Positions 1 through 7,038 of a stretch of 64,000 bases of DNA are shown here, in pieces. Under the pieces are notes generated by a model that made no database searches, was not told the origin of the DNA, and saw only the letters and a list, made by a program, of their open reading frames with translations. The stretch is from Microbacteriaceae bacterium UBA1487 (GTDB lineage: Bacteria; Actinomycetota; Actinomycetes; Actinomycetales; Microbacteriaceae), in contig DCRR01000022.1 of assembly GCA_002325245.1 (NCBI GenBank), positions 68,438 through 132,437 on the forward strand, given 5' to 3'. The position numbers were made by a program, and so were the translations under genes. Every line of letters starts with the position of its first letter. The first letter of the stretch is position 1.

Positions 1-269
1 TCGGCACCGGTTACCGCGTCGCGTCGAAGGGCAGCTCGGTCGAGTTCGCTCTCGGCTACTCGCACTCGATCACCGTGGACCCGCCCGCCGGCATCTCCTT
101 CGAGGTCGAGGGCAACAACAAGCTGACCGTCAAGGGCATCGACAAGCAGGCCGTTGGCGAGGTCGCGGCGAACATTCGCAAGCTGCGCAAGCCCGAGCCC
201 TACAAGGGCAAGGGTGTGCGTTACGCCGGCGAGGTCGTTCGTCGCAAGGCCGGAAAGAGTGGTAAGTGA
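1..269 (+). CDS. rplF: 50S ribosomal protein L6, 3' end only
   Basis: This is the last 88 or so codons of L6; the start lies outside the window. The frame runs from base 3 to a TGA at 267-269. The visible C-terminal half contains the conserved rRNA-binding stretch around 'RKPEPYKGKGVRY' and ends in a basic tail, as in bacterial L6. It is followed after 2 bases by rplR, the usual spc-operon order. L6 is a primary 23S rRNA binder near the factor-binding site. Confidence is high because both motif and neighbours agree. Confidence 0.96.
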   Translation, partial: GTGYRVASKGSSVEFALGYSHSITVDPPAGISFEVEGNNKLTVKGIDKQAVGEVAANIRKLRKPEPYKGKGVRYAGEVVRRKAGKSGK

Positions 270-271
270 TC

Positions 272-646
272 ATGGCTGGAATCGTCAAGCGTTCGGATTC
301 GAAGTCCGCGCAGCGCGCCCGTCGCCACACCCGTGTGCGCAAGCGCATCGTGGGCACGGAGGAGCGTCCGCGCCTCGTCGTCACCCGCTCGGCCCGTCAC
401 GTGTTCGTGCAGGTCGTTGATGACAGCAAGGGCCACACCGTGGCCTCCGCGTCGACCCTCGAGGCGGATCTTCGCGCCTTCGACGGCGACAAGACCGCAA
501 AGGCCCGCAAGGTCGGCGAACTCGTCGCCGAACGTGCCAAGAAGGCCGGCATCGCCGCAGTCGTGTTCGACCGCGGTGGCAACCGCTACGCAGGACGCGT
601 GGCCGCGATCGCCGAGGGCGCTCGCGAGGGAGGGCTGGAGCTGTGA
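272..646 (+). CDS. rplR: 50S ribosomal protein L18
   Basis: A 124-residue L18, which binds 5S rRNA in the central protuberance. The ATG at 272 gives the usual actinobacterial start MAGIVKRSDSK; an in-frame GTG two codons upstream (266) overlaps the rplF stop and is less likely. The basic N-terminal helix 'RARRHTRVRKRI' and the C-terminal 'FDRGGNRYAGRV' motif are diagnostic. Its TGA overlaps the GTG of rpsE by 4 bases, so translation is probably coupled. Confidence 0.97.
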   Translation: MAGIVKRSDSKSAQRARRHTRVRKRIVGTEERPRLVVTRSARHVFVQVVDDSKGHTVASASTLEADLRAFDGDKTAKARKVGELVAERAKKAGIAAVVFDRGGNRYAGRVAAIAEGAREGGLEL

Positions 647-1362
647 CCGAGGCCACTGAAAACCAGGAGCAGAACAACGTGACCGACGAGACCACCGTCG
701 CGGCCGGCAAGGTCGTGGAGACGGCGGCCGGGACGGCGCCGTCGACCGAGCCTCGCGAGGCTCGTCGTGGCAGCCGTGAGCGTGGACCGCGCAACGATCG
801 CGGTGCGCGTGGCGGCCGTGAGGAGAGCCAGTTCCTCGAGCGCGTCGTCACCATCAACCGCGTGTCGAAGGTCGTCAAGGGCGGCCGTCGCTTCAGCTTC
901 ACGGCGCTCGTCGTCGTGGGCGATGGCAACGGCATGGTCGGCGTCGGCTACGGCAAGGCGCGTGAGGTGCCGCTCGCGATCAGCAAGGGCGTCGAGGAGG
1001 CGAAGAAGAACTTCTTCCGCGTCCCGCGCTCCGGTGCGACCATCCCGCACCCCGTGCAGGGTGAGGCCGCTGCCGGTGTCGTCCTGCTGCGTCCCGCCGG
1101 CCCCGGTACCGGTGTTATCGCCGGTGGTCCGGTCCGCGCGGTGCTCGAGTGCGCCGGCATCCACGACGTCCTGAGCAAGTCGCTCGGCTCGTCGAACACG
1201 ATCAACATCGTTCACGCGACCGTGGAGGCGCTGCAGCAGCTCGAAGAGCCGCGCGCGGTGGCCGCACGTCGTGGCCTCGACTTCGAAGCCGTCGCTCCGG
1301 AGCGCCTCGTGCGCGCCGAGGCCGACGCTCGTGCCGCGGCAAGTGCAAAGGCAGGTTCATGA
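643..1362 (+). CDS. rpsE: 30S ribosomal protein S5
   Basis: A 239-residue S5, longer than the roughly 165 residues of E. coli S5 because of low-complexity tails at both ends, as is common in Actinobacteria. The core holds the double-stranded-RNA-binding S5 domain ('ERVVTINRVSKVVKGGRRFSF') and the C-terminal 'GTGVIAGGPVRAVLE' loop. The GTG at 643 overlaps the rplR stop and has AGGGAGGG about 10 bases upstream. A second in-frame GTG at 679 has its own GGAG at a good distance and would remove 12 residues, so the start is not certain. The stop overlaps rpmD. Confidence 0.96.
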   Translation: MTEATENQEQNNVTDETTVAAGKVVETAAGTAPSTEPREARRGSRERGPRNDRGARGGREESQFLERVVTINRVSKVVKGGRRFSFTALVVVGDGNGMVGVGYGKAREVPLAISKGVEEAKKNFFRVPRSGATIPHPVQGEAAAGVVLLRPAGPGTGVIAGGPVRAVLECAGIHDVLSKSLGSSNTINIVHATVEALQQLEEPRAVAARRGLDFEAVAPERLVRAEADARAAASAKAGS

Positions 1363-1547
1363 TGGCTGCGCGCCTCAAGGTGACCCAGATCAAGTCCGTT
1401 ATCAGCGAGAAGCAGAACCAGCGCGACACGCTGCGGAGCTTGGGCCTCAAGCGCATCGGCGACGTCGTCGTGCGTGAGGACACCCAGGCCAACCGCGGCT
1501 ACGTCCGCACGGTCGCCCACCTCGTGAAGGTCGAGGAGATTGACTAA
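1359..1547 (+). CDS. rpmD: 50S ribosomal protein L30
   Basis: A 62-residue L30 (61 if the second ATG at 1362 is used). It contains the typical 'LKVTQIKSVI' start and the 'QRDTLRSLGLKRIG' helix. The first ATG overlaps the rpsE stop by 4 bases, and the stop TAA shares its last A with the rplO ATG. It is therefore translated as part of a tightly coupled rplR-rpsE-rpmD-rplO block. Confidence 0.96.
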   Translation: MMAARLKVTQIKSVISEKQNQRDTLRSLGLKRIGDVVVREDTQANRGYVRTVAHLVKVEEID

Positions 1548-2353
1548 TGGCTGAGGAAGACAAGAAGGAGACCGCTGCGGCGGCTCCGAAGAAGGCTCCG
1601 GCGAAGAAGGCTCCGGCCAAGGCCGCTGCCGACAAGCCGGCCGCTGAGAAGGCGCCCGCGAAGAAGGCTCCGGCCAAGACCACGGCCGCCAAGTCGACGG
1701 CCGCCAAGTCGACCGCCGCCAAGGCTCCGGCCAAGGCTGCCGCCGACAAGCCGGCTGCTGAGAAGGCGCCCGCGAAGAAGGCTCCGGCCAAGGCCGCTGC
1801 TGACAAGGCTCCGGCCGAGAAGGCCGCTGCTGAGAAGGCTCCGGCGGCGAAGGCTCCGGCCAAGGCCGCGGCGAAGCCCGCTGCCAAGAAGGCTGCCGAG
1901 CCCGCCGAGGCTCGCCCGCAGATCCTGAAGGCCCACCACCTGCGTCCGGCTGCGGGCGCGAAGAAGGCCAAGACCCGCGTGGGTCGCGGTGAGGGCTCGA
2001 AGGGCAAGACCGCGGGTCGCGGAACCAAGGGCACCAAGGCGCGCTACCAGGTGGCGGCCGGACTCGAGGGCGGAAACCTCAACTCGATCATGCGTGCGCC
2101 GAAGCTGCGCGGGTTCAAGAACCCGTTCCGCGTCGAGTACCAGGTCGTCAACCTCGAGAAGCTCGCCGAGCTCTACCCGAAGGGCGGCGACGTCACCGTC
2201 GGCGACCTCGTGGCCAAGGGCGCCGTTCGCAAGAACGAGAAGGTCAAGGTTCTCGGTGGCGGCGACATTGCCGTCAAGCTGAACGTCACGGTGGACAAGG
2301 TCTCGAGCTCCGCGGAGCAGAAGATCGTCGCCGCCGGCGGTTCGGTCAAGTAG
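1547..2353 (+). CDS. rplO: 50S ribosomal protein L15 with long Ala/Lys/Pro N-terminal extension
   Basis: 268 residues against about 146-150 for a standard L15. The canonical domain starts near residue 123 ('PQILKAHHLRP') and carries the 'RVGRGEGSKGKTAGRGTKG' rRNA-binding segment and a normal C-terminus. Residues 2-122 are an almost pure Ala/Lys/Pro/Glu segment with imperfect repeats: the block around residues 25-44 recurs at 63-82, a 114-base period in DNA. It resembles histone-H1-like tails. L15 helps 23S rRNA folding during large-subunit assembly; the role of the tail is unknown. The frame is intact and a terminator follows at once, so this is the last gene of its transcript. Confidence 0.95.
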   Translation: MAEEDKKETAAAAPKKAPAKKAPAKAAADKPAAEKAPAKKAPAKTTAAKSTAAKSTAAKAPAKAAADKPAAEKAPAKKAPAKAAADKAPAEKAAAEKAPAAKAPAKAAAKPAAKKAAEPAEARPQILKAHHLRPAAGAKKAKTRVGRGEGSKGKTAGRGTKGTKARYQVAAGLEGGNLNSIMRAPKLRGFKNPFRVEYQVVNLEKLAELYPKGGDVTVGDLVAKGAVRKNEKVKVLGGGDIAVKLNVTVDKVSSSAEQKIVAAGGSVK

Positions 2354-2360
2354 TTTCTGA

Positions 2361-2389
2361 CGGCGGCTCCCCGAAGTGGGGAGCCGCCG
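2361..2389. terminator. Strong hairpin between rplO and secY
   Basis: A perfect 12-bp stem (2361-2372 with 2378-2389) and a 5-base loop starts 7 bases after the rplO stop. There is only a weak T-rich tail (CTCT). It very likely ends or attenuates the spc transcript, so secY would need its own promoter or read-through. Confidence 0.75.
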
Positions 2390-2394
2390 TCTCT

Positions 2395-2412
2395 GCGACC
2401 GGGTAAGGTCGC
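2395..2412 (+). promoter_or_regulatory. Small hairpin and possible -10 before secY
   Basis: Six-bp inverted repeat GCGACC/GGTCGC around GGGTAA. Its loop and right arm contain TAAGGT (2404-2409), which fits the actinobacterial TANNNT -10 box. No convincing -35 is visible. GGAGG at 2431-2435 is the secY ribosome binding site. Confidence 0.35.
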
Positions 2413-2439
2413 ACTGTCCCAAAAACTTCTGGAGGCGTC

Positions 2440-3762
2440 GTGTTCAGTGCCGTCGCGCGGATCTTCCGCACGCCCGACCTGCGTCGCAAGATCGGGTTCA
2501 CGCTCGGCATCGTCGCGCTCTTCCGCCTGGGGTCGTTCATCCCAGCGCCGTTTGTGCAGTTCGAGAACGTGCAGGCCTGTCTTGCCGGGAACTCCACTGC
2601 GGGGAGCCTGTACGACCTGGTCAACCTCTTCAGCGGCGGGGCTCTCCTGCAGCTGTCGATCTTTGCGCTCGGAATCATGCCGTACATCACGGCATCGATC
2701 ATCGTGCAGCTGCTGCGCGTGGTCATCCCCCACTTCGACACCCTCTACAAGGAGGGGCAGTCGGGTCAGGCGAAGCTCACGCAGTACACGCGCTACCTGA
2801 CGATCGCGCTCGGCGTTCTGCAGTCGACCACGCTCATCACGGTCGCGCGCTCCGGTGCGCTGTTCCCGACCGGCTCGGTCGCGGAGTGCTCCGACCTCAT
2901 CGCCAACGACGCCTGGTACGCGATCCTGCTCATGGTCATCACCATGACGGCCGGCACCGGCGTCATCATGTGGATGGGTGAGCTCGTCACCGAGCGCGGC
3001 ATCGGCAACGGCATGTCGCTGCTGATCTTCACCTCGATCGCCGCGACGTTCCCGACCTCGCTCGGCACCATCGCCACGACGCGCGGCATCGAGATCTTCA
3101 TCCTCGTGCTCGCGATCGGCGTGCTGATCATGGTCGCCGTCATCTTCGTCGAGCAGTCGCAGCGCCGCGTTCCGGTGCAGTACGCCAAGCGCATGGTCGG
3201 TCGCCGCACCTACGGCGGCAACAACACGTACATCCCGATCAAGGTCAACATGGCGGGCGTCGTACCGGTCATCTTCGCCTCGTCGCTGCTGTACCTGCCG
3301 GCGCTCATCGCGCAGTTCAACCAGCCTGCCGCCGGCGAAGCGCCCGCGGCCTGGGTGAGCTGGATCTCGGACACGCTGACGGCCGGTGACCACCCGCTGT
3401 ACATGCTCACGTACTTCCTGCTCATCGTCGGCTTCACGTACTTCTACGTCGCGATCACGTTCAACCCGGACGAGGTCGCCGACAACATGAAGAAGTACGG
3501 CGGCTTCATCCCGGGCATCCGCGCCGGGCGCCCCACGGCCGAGTACCTCGACTACGTCCTGACGCGCGTCACGCTGCCGGGCTCGATTTACCTGGGTCTC
3601 GTCGCGCTGATTCCGCTCATCGCGCTCGTGCTCGTCGGTGCCAACCAGAACTTCCCGTTCGGCGGCACGAGCATCCTGATCATGGTCGGCGTGGGCCTCG
3701 AGACGGTCAAGCAGATCGACTCGCAGCTGCAGCAGCGCCATTACGAGGGGCTGCTGAAGTGA
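2440..3762 (+). CDS. secY: Preprotein translocase subunit SecY
   Basis: 440 residues with about ten hydrophobic segments, the normal size and topology of the protein-conducting channel of the Sec translocon in the cytoplasmic membrane. The N-terminal 'IFRTPDLRRKIGFTL' and the second-segment 'GIMPYITASIIVQLL' are signature SecY sequences. The GTG at 2440 is preceded by GGAGG at 5-6 bases' distance. The stop overlaps the adk start by 4 bases (GTGA), the usual secY-adk coupling. It is separated from the ribosomal protein genes by a hairpin at 2361-2389. Confidence 0.97.
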   Translation: MFSAVARIFRTPDLRRKIGFTLGIVALFRLGSFIPAPFVQFENVQACLAGNSTAGSLYDLVNLFSGGALLQLSIFALGIMPYITASIIVQLLRVVIPHFDTLYKEGQSGQAKLTQYTRYLTIALGVLQSTTLITVARSGALFPTGSVAECSDLIANDAWYAILLMVITMTAGTGVIMWMGELVTERGIGNGMSLLIFTSIAATFPTSLGTIATTRGIEIFILVLAIGVLIMVAVIFVEQSQRRVPVQYAKRMVGRRTYGGNNTYIPIKVNMAGVVPVIFASSLLYLPALIAQFNQPAAGEAPAAWVSWISDTLTAGDHPLYMLTYFLLIVGFTYFYVAITFNPDEVADNMKKYGGFIPGIRAGRPTAEYLDYVLTRVTLPGSIYLGLVALIPLIALVLVGANQNFPFGGTSILIMVGVGLETVKQIDSQLQQRHYEGLLK

Positions 3763-4343
3763 CCCGATTGCTGATCGTCGGACCGCCGGGTGCCGGCAAG
3801 GGCACCCAGGCGGCGCGGATCGCGGAGAAGTACCGGATCCCGACGATCTCGACGGGTGACATCTTCCGCTTCAACATCGCGAACGAGACCGAGCTGGGCA
3901 AGCAGGTGAAGGCGATCGTCGACTCCGGCGATTACGTCCCCGACTCGCTGACCAACGCGCTCGTGACGGATCGCCTCAACGAGGCAGACGCCCAGGGCGG
4001 GTTCCTGCTCGACGGCTACCCCCGCACGCCGGACCAGGTGCGCTACCTGGACGAGCTTCTCGCCTCGCACGGCCACGCGCTCGACGGTGTCGTGCGGCTC
4101 GCCGCCGACCAGGAGGAGGTCGTCCGGCGTCTGCGCCAGCGCTCGATCGAGCAGGGCCGCGTCGACGACTCCGAGGAGGCCATCCGGCACCGCCAGGAGG
4201 TCTACCAGCGCGAGACGGCGCCGCTGCTCGAGATGTTCGACGAGCGCGGGCTGCTGATCGAGGTCGACGGACTCGGACCCATCGACGAGGTCACCGCACG
4301 AATCTTCGCTGCGCTCGACGCGCGCGATCTGGGCGCCGCTTAG
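3759..4343 (+). CDS. adk: Adenylate kinase, short-LID type
   Basis: 194 residues. It catalyses ATP + AMP to 2 ADP in the cytosol. The P-loop GPPGAGKGT (residues 7-15), the AMP-binding 'TGDIFR' and 'LLDGYPRT' and the arginine-rich 'RLRQRSIEQGR' are present. The LID is short, without the zinc-binding cysteines, as in other actinobacterial Adk. The GTG start overlaps secY. In many relatives map (methionine aminopeptidase) follows adk; here infA comes next after 155 bases, so map must lie elsewhere. Confidence 0.96.
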   Translation: MTRLLIVGPPGAGKGTQAARIAEKYRIPTISTGDIFRFNIANETELGKQVKAIVDSGDYVPDSLTNALVTDRLNEADAQGGFLLDGYPRTPDQVRYLDELLASHGHALDGVVRLAADQEEVVRRLRQRSIEQGRVDDSEEAIRHRQEVYQRETAPLLEMFDERGLLIEVDGLGPIDEVTARIFAALDARDLGAA

Positions 4344-4404
4344 CGCACAACCTTGCTGCACCCGGCATCCGTGTCGGCGTGTGGCGAAAACTCCCCCGAT
4401 GGGC

Positions 4405-4410
4405 TAGGCT
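4405..4410 (+). promoter_or_regulatory. Candidate -10 box (TAGGCT) for infA
   Basis: TAGGCT matches the TANNNT -10 pattern. A weak -35-like TGGCGA lies 17 bases upstream (4382-4387). The 155-base adk-infA gap has no other obvious feature. The resulting leader would be about 80 bases, ending in GAGAGG before the infA ATG. Confidence 0.4.
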
Positions 4411-4498
4411 CGATCTTTGGTGCCGTGTGCCTTCGGGCGTGCCTGCATCACCCACCCACCGCACGACCAGCAGTACACACGTGAGCGCTTGAGAGGTT

Positions 4499-4720
4499 AT
4501 GGCCAAGAAAGACGGAGTCATCGAGATCGAGGGATCGGTGGTCGAAGCTCTTCCCAACGCGATGTTTCGCGTTGAGCTGAGCAACGGACACAAGGTTCTC
4601 GCCCACATTTCGGGCAAGATGCGTCAGCACTACATCCGGATCCTTCCTGAGGACCGGGTGATCGTAGAGCTGAGCCCCTACGACCTGACTCGCGGCCGTA
4701 TCGTCTACCGCTACAAGTAA
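4499..4720 (+). CDS. infA: Translation initiation factor IF-1
   Basis: 73 residues, the exact size of bacterial IF-1, a single OB-fold that occupies the ribosomal A site during initiation. The start 'MAKKDGVIEIEG' and the C-terminal 'DLTRGRIVYRYK' are nearly invariant in the family. The ATG at 4499 has GAGAGG about 5 bases upstream. rpmJ and rpsM follow, the standard alpha-operon order. Confidence 0.98.
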   Translation: MAKKDGVIEIEGSVVEALPNAMFRVELSNGHKVLAHISGKMRQHYIRILPEDRVIVELSPYDLTRGRIVYRYK

Positions 4721-4740
4721 GGACTGCTGGAAAGTAACGG

Positions 4741-4760
4741 CCGGGCACCTGACGGTGTCC
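4741..4760 (+). promoter_or_regulatory. Hairpin in the infA-rpmJ gap
   Basis: GGGCACC (4743-4749) pairs with GGTGTCC (4754-4760) around a TGAC loop, with one G-T wobble. The same sequence, one base shorter, recurs before rpsM at 4982-4998. No T-tract follows, so a regulatory or processing role is more likely than termination. Confidence 0.45.
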
Positions 4761-4786
4761 GCGCACGATGACAGCGAGAGAGAACA

Positions 4787-4903
4787 ATGAAGGTCAACCC
4801 CAGCGTCAAGCCCATCTGCGACCACTGCAAGGTCATTCGCCGCAACGGTCGCGTCATGGTCATCTGCAAGTCCAACCCGCGCCACAAGCAGCGCCAGGGC
4901 TGA
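4787..4903 (+). CDS. rpmJ: 50S ribosomal protein L36
   Basis: A 38-residue L36. It is the zinc-binding (C+) form: Cys11, Cys14, Cys27 and His32 make the zinc ribbon. The sequence starts MKVNPSVKPICDHCK and ends in a basic 'NPRHKQRQG'. The ATG at 4787 follows GAGAGAGAACA. It lies 66 bases after infA, as in most Actinobacteria. The zinc-free alternative paralogue, if any, would be elsewhere. Confidence 0.96.
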   Translation: MKVNPSVKPICDHCKVIRRNGRVMVICKSNPRHKQRQG

Positions 4904-4938
4904 CACGCACAAGCTCCACAACTGAATAGCTGAATCAG

Positions 4939-5006
4939 CACCGTCAGAACCTCGCGAGAGGGGACACCCCGGGTCGGAGGCCCGGGCACCGACGGTGTGT
5001 CACACC
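4939..5006 (+). ncRNA. Candidate structured leader RNA of rpsM
   Basis: The 130-base rpmJ-rpsM gap can fold compactly. CACCGTC (4939-4945) pairs perfectly with GACGGTG (4991-4997) and encloses two hairpins: CCTC-GCGA-GAGG with a GNRA tetraloop (4950-4961), and CCCGGG-7 nt-CCCGGG (4968-4986). The right arm of the outer stem can instead form GGTGT-GTC-ACACC (4994-5006), which would break the outer stem. This looks like a switchable ribosomal-protein leader, but no known family is recognised. Confidence 0.5.
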
Positions 5007-5033
5007 TCCGAATGACTCCCAGGAGAAGCCACC

Positions 5034-5414
5034 ATGGCACGTCTCGCCGGCGTCGACATCCCGCGCGAAAAGCGCGTGGAGGTCGCACTGACGTACATCT
5101 ACGGTGTGGGGCGCACTCGCGCCCTCGCCACCCTCAAGGAAACCGGAATCTCCGGTGACATCCGCGTGAAGGATCTGACCGACGACCAGCTCGTCGCCCT
5201 TCGCGACTACATCGAGGGCACCTACAAGGTCGAGGGTGACCTGCGCCGTGAGGTTCAGGCCGACATCCGTCGCAAGGTCGAGATCGGCTCGTACGAGGGC
5301 ATCCGCCACCGTCGCGGCCTTCCGGTGCGCGGACAGCGCACCAAGACCAACGCCCGCACCCGCAAGGGCCCGAAGCGCACCGTCGCCGGTAAGAAGAAGG
5401 CAGGCAAGAAGTAA
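5034..5414 (+). CDS. rpsM: 30S ribosomal protein S13
   Basis: 126 residues, the usual size. S13 sits in the 30S head and contacts the P-site tRNA and L5. The start 'MARLAGVDIPREKRVEVAL', the helix-turn motif 'TYIYGVGRTRALATL' and the C-terminal 'RGLPVRGQRTKTNARTRKGP' are diagnostic. The ATG has AGGAGAAG 5-6 bases upstream. The stop TAA overlaps the rpsK ATG by one base. A structured leader precedes it. Confidence 0.98.
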   Translation: MARLAGVDIPREKRVEVALTYIYGVGRTRALATLKETGISGDIRVKDLTDDQLVALRDYIEGTYKVEGDLRREVQADIRRKVEIGSYEGIRHRRGLPVRGQRTKTNARTRKGPKRTVAGKKKAGKK

Positions 5415-5812
5415 TGGCTACCCCGAAGTCGGCCGCGCGCAAGCCCCGCCGCAAGGAGAAGAAGAACATCGCCGTGGGCCAGGCCCACATCAAGTCGACG
5501 TTCAACAACACCATCGTCTCGATCACCGACCCCTCGGGTGCGGTCATCGCCTGGGCCTCCGGCGGCGACGTCGGTTTCAAGGGCTCGCGCAAGTCGACCC
5601 CGTACGCGGCCGGCATGGCCGCCGAGGCGGCTGCGCGCAAGGCGCAGGAGAACGGCATGAAGAAGGTCGACGTCTTCGTGAAGGGCCCGGGTTCGGGTCG
5701 CGAGACGGCGATCCGTTCGCTGCAGTCGGCGGGCCTCGAGGTCGGCACGATCAACGATGTGACGCCTCAGGCTCACAACGGTGTTCGCCCGCCGAAGCGT
5801 CGCCGCGTCTAA
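5414..5812 (+). CDS. rpsK: 30S ribosomal protein S11
   Basis: 132 residues, a platform protein of the 30S subunit. Signature stretches 'GQAHIKSTFNNTIVSITD', 'GFKGSRKSTPYAAG' and the C-terminal 'VTPQAHNGVRPPKRRRV' are complete. In many bacteria rpsD (S4) follows; here a 185-base gap leads directly to rpoA. Confidence 0.98.
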   Translation: MATPKSAARKPRRKEKKNIAVGQAHIKSTFNNTIVSITDPSGAVIAWASGGDVGFKGSRKSTPYAAGMAAEAAARKAQENGMKKVDVFVKGPGSGRETAIRSLQSAGLEVGTINDVTPQAHNGVRPPKRRRV

Positions 5813-5850
5813 GTCTCAGACGCCGCGCTGACAGGTTCACGTGGCGTGGT

Positions 5851-5880
5851 CGGGTGCGCTCCGCGCGCGCAGCGCACCCG
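5851..5880. terminator. Perfect hairpin between rpsK and rpoA
   Basis: Ten-bp perfect stem, CGGGTGCGCT (5851-5860) with AGCGCACCCG (5871-5880), around a 10-base GC loop. No T-run follows, so it may attenuate or stabilise the transcript rather than end it. It occupies the place where rpsD is found in many genomes. Confidence 0.5.
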
Positions 5881-5997
5881 GCCCACCCGCGGAATCGCGG
5901 CGCAGTTCTGACAATTCAATAACCCGGCGGCCCAGCCACCCGCCGTCTTCCCGTGAGCGTCATATGGCGGACGCTCTCGCCGAAAGGAAACACCAAC

Positions 5998-6990
5998 GTG
6001 CTGATTGCACAGCGTCCCACTCTGTCCGAGGAGAACATCTCGGAGTTCCGTTCGCGCTTCATCATCGAGCCCCTCGAGCCCGGCTTCGGCTACACGCTCG
6101 GGAACTCGCTGCGTCGCACGCTCCTCTCGTCGATTCCCGGTGCTGCGGTCACGAGCATCCGCCTCGACGGCATCCAGCACGAGTTCTCGACCGTTCCGGG
6201 TGTGAAGGAAGACGTCGTCGAGATCGTCTTGAACATCAAGAACCTCGTCGTCTCGAGCGAGCACGATGAGCCGATCACGGCGTACCTGCGCAAGAAGGGT
6301 GCCGGCCAGGTCACGGCCGCCGACATCTCCGCGCCGGCCGGGGTCGAGATCCACAACCCCGAGCTGGTCATCGCGACGCTCAACGACAAGGCGACGTTCG
6401 ACCTCGAGCTCACCATCGAGCGCGGCCGCGGCTACGTCTCGGCGACGCAGAACCGCAGCGAGTTCAGCGAAGCGGGCCAGATCCCGATCGACTCGATCTA
6501 CTCGCCCGTTCTCAAGGTCACCTACCGCGTGGAGGCCACGCGTGCCGGTGAGCGCACCGACTTCGACCGCCTGGTCGTCGACGTCGAGACGAAGCCGGCG
6601 ATCAGCCCGCGCGACGCGATCGCGTCCGCCGGTCGCACCCTCACCGAGCTGTTCGGTCTCGCCCGCGAGCTGAACACCGCGGCCGAGGGCATCGAGATCG
6701 GCCCGGCCCCGGCCGAAGCCGTTCTGTCGACCGAGCTCAGCATGCCGATCGAAGACCTCGACCTGTCTGTGCGCAGCTACAACTGCCTCAAGCGCGAGGG
6801 CATCAACACGGTGAGCGAGCTCGTGGCGCTCTCCGAGACGCAGCTGATGAACATCCGCAACTTCGGCCAGAAGTCGGTCGATGAGGTGAAGGACAAGCTC
6901 GTCGAGATGGGCCTTTCGCTCAAGGACAGCGTGCCCGGCTTTGACGGCGCACACTTCTACGGCGGATACGACGAGGAAGAGAACCTCTAG
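5998..6990 (+). CDS. rpoA: RNA polymerase subunit alpha
   Basis: 330 residues from the GTG at 5998 ('MLIAQRPTLSEENISEF'), chosen because GAAAGG sits about 10 bases upstream and the upstream in-frame extension to 5953 is not conserved-looking. The N-terminal dimerisation domain ('GFGYTLGNSLRRTLLSSIPG') runs to about residue 235. A linker leads to the C-terminal helix-hairpin-helix domain (about 250-312, 'GINTVSELVALSETQLMNIRNFG') that binds UP elements and activators. rplQ follows after 48 bases. Confidence 0.97.
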   Translation: MLIAQRPTLSEENISEFRSRFIIEPLEPGFGYTLGNSLRRTLLSSIPGAAVTSIRLDGIQHEFSTVPGVKEDVVEIVLNIKNLVVSSEHDEPITAYLRKKGAGQVTAADISAPAGVEIHNPELVIATLNDKATFDLELTIERGRGYVSATQNRSEFSEAGQIPIDSIYSPVLKVTYRVEATRAGERTDFDRLVVDVETKPAISPRDAIASAGRTLTELFGLARELNTAAEGIEIGPAPAEAVLSTELSMPIEDLDLSVRSYNCLKREGINTVSELVALSETQLMNIRNFGQKSVDEVKDKLVEMGLSLKDSVPGFDGAHFYGGYDEEENL

Positions 6991-7038
6991 AGCCGGCCGC
7001 CCCGCCGCTTCTGAGCTAGGAAACCAAGGAAAAACGAC

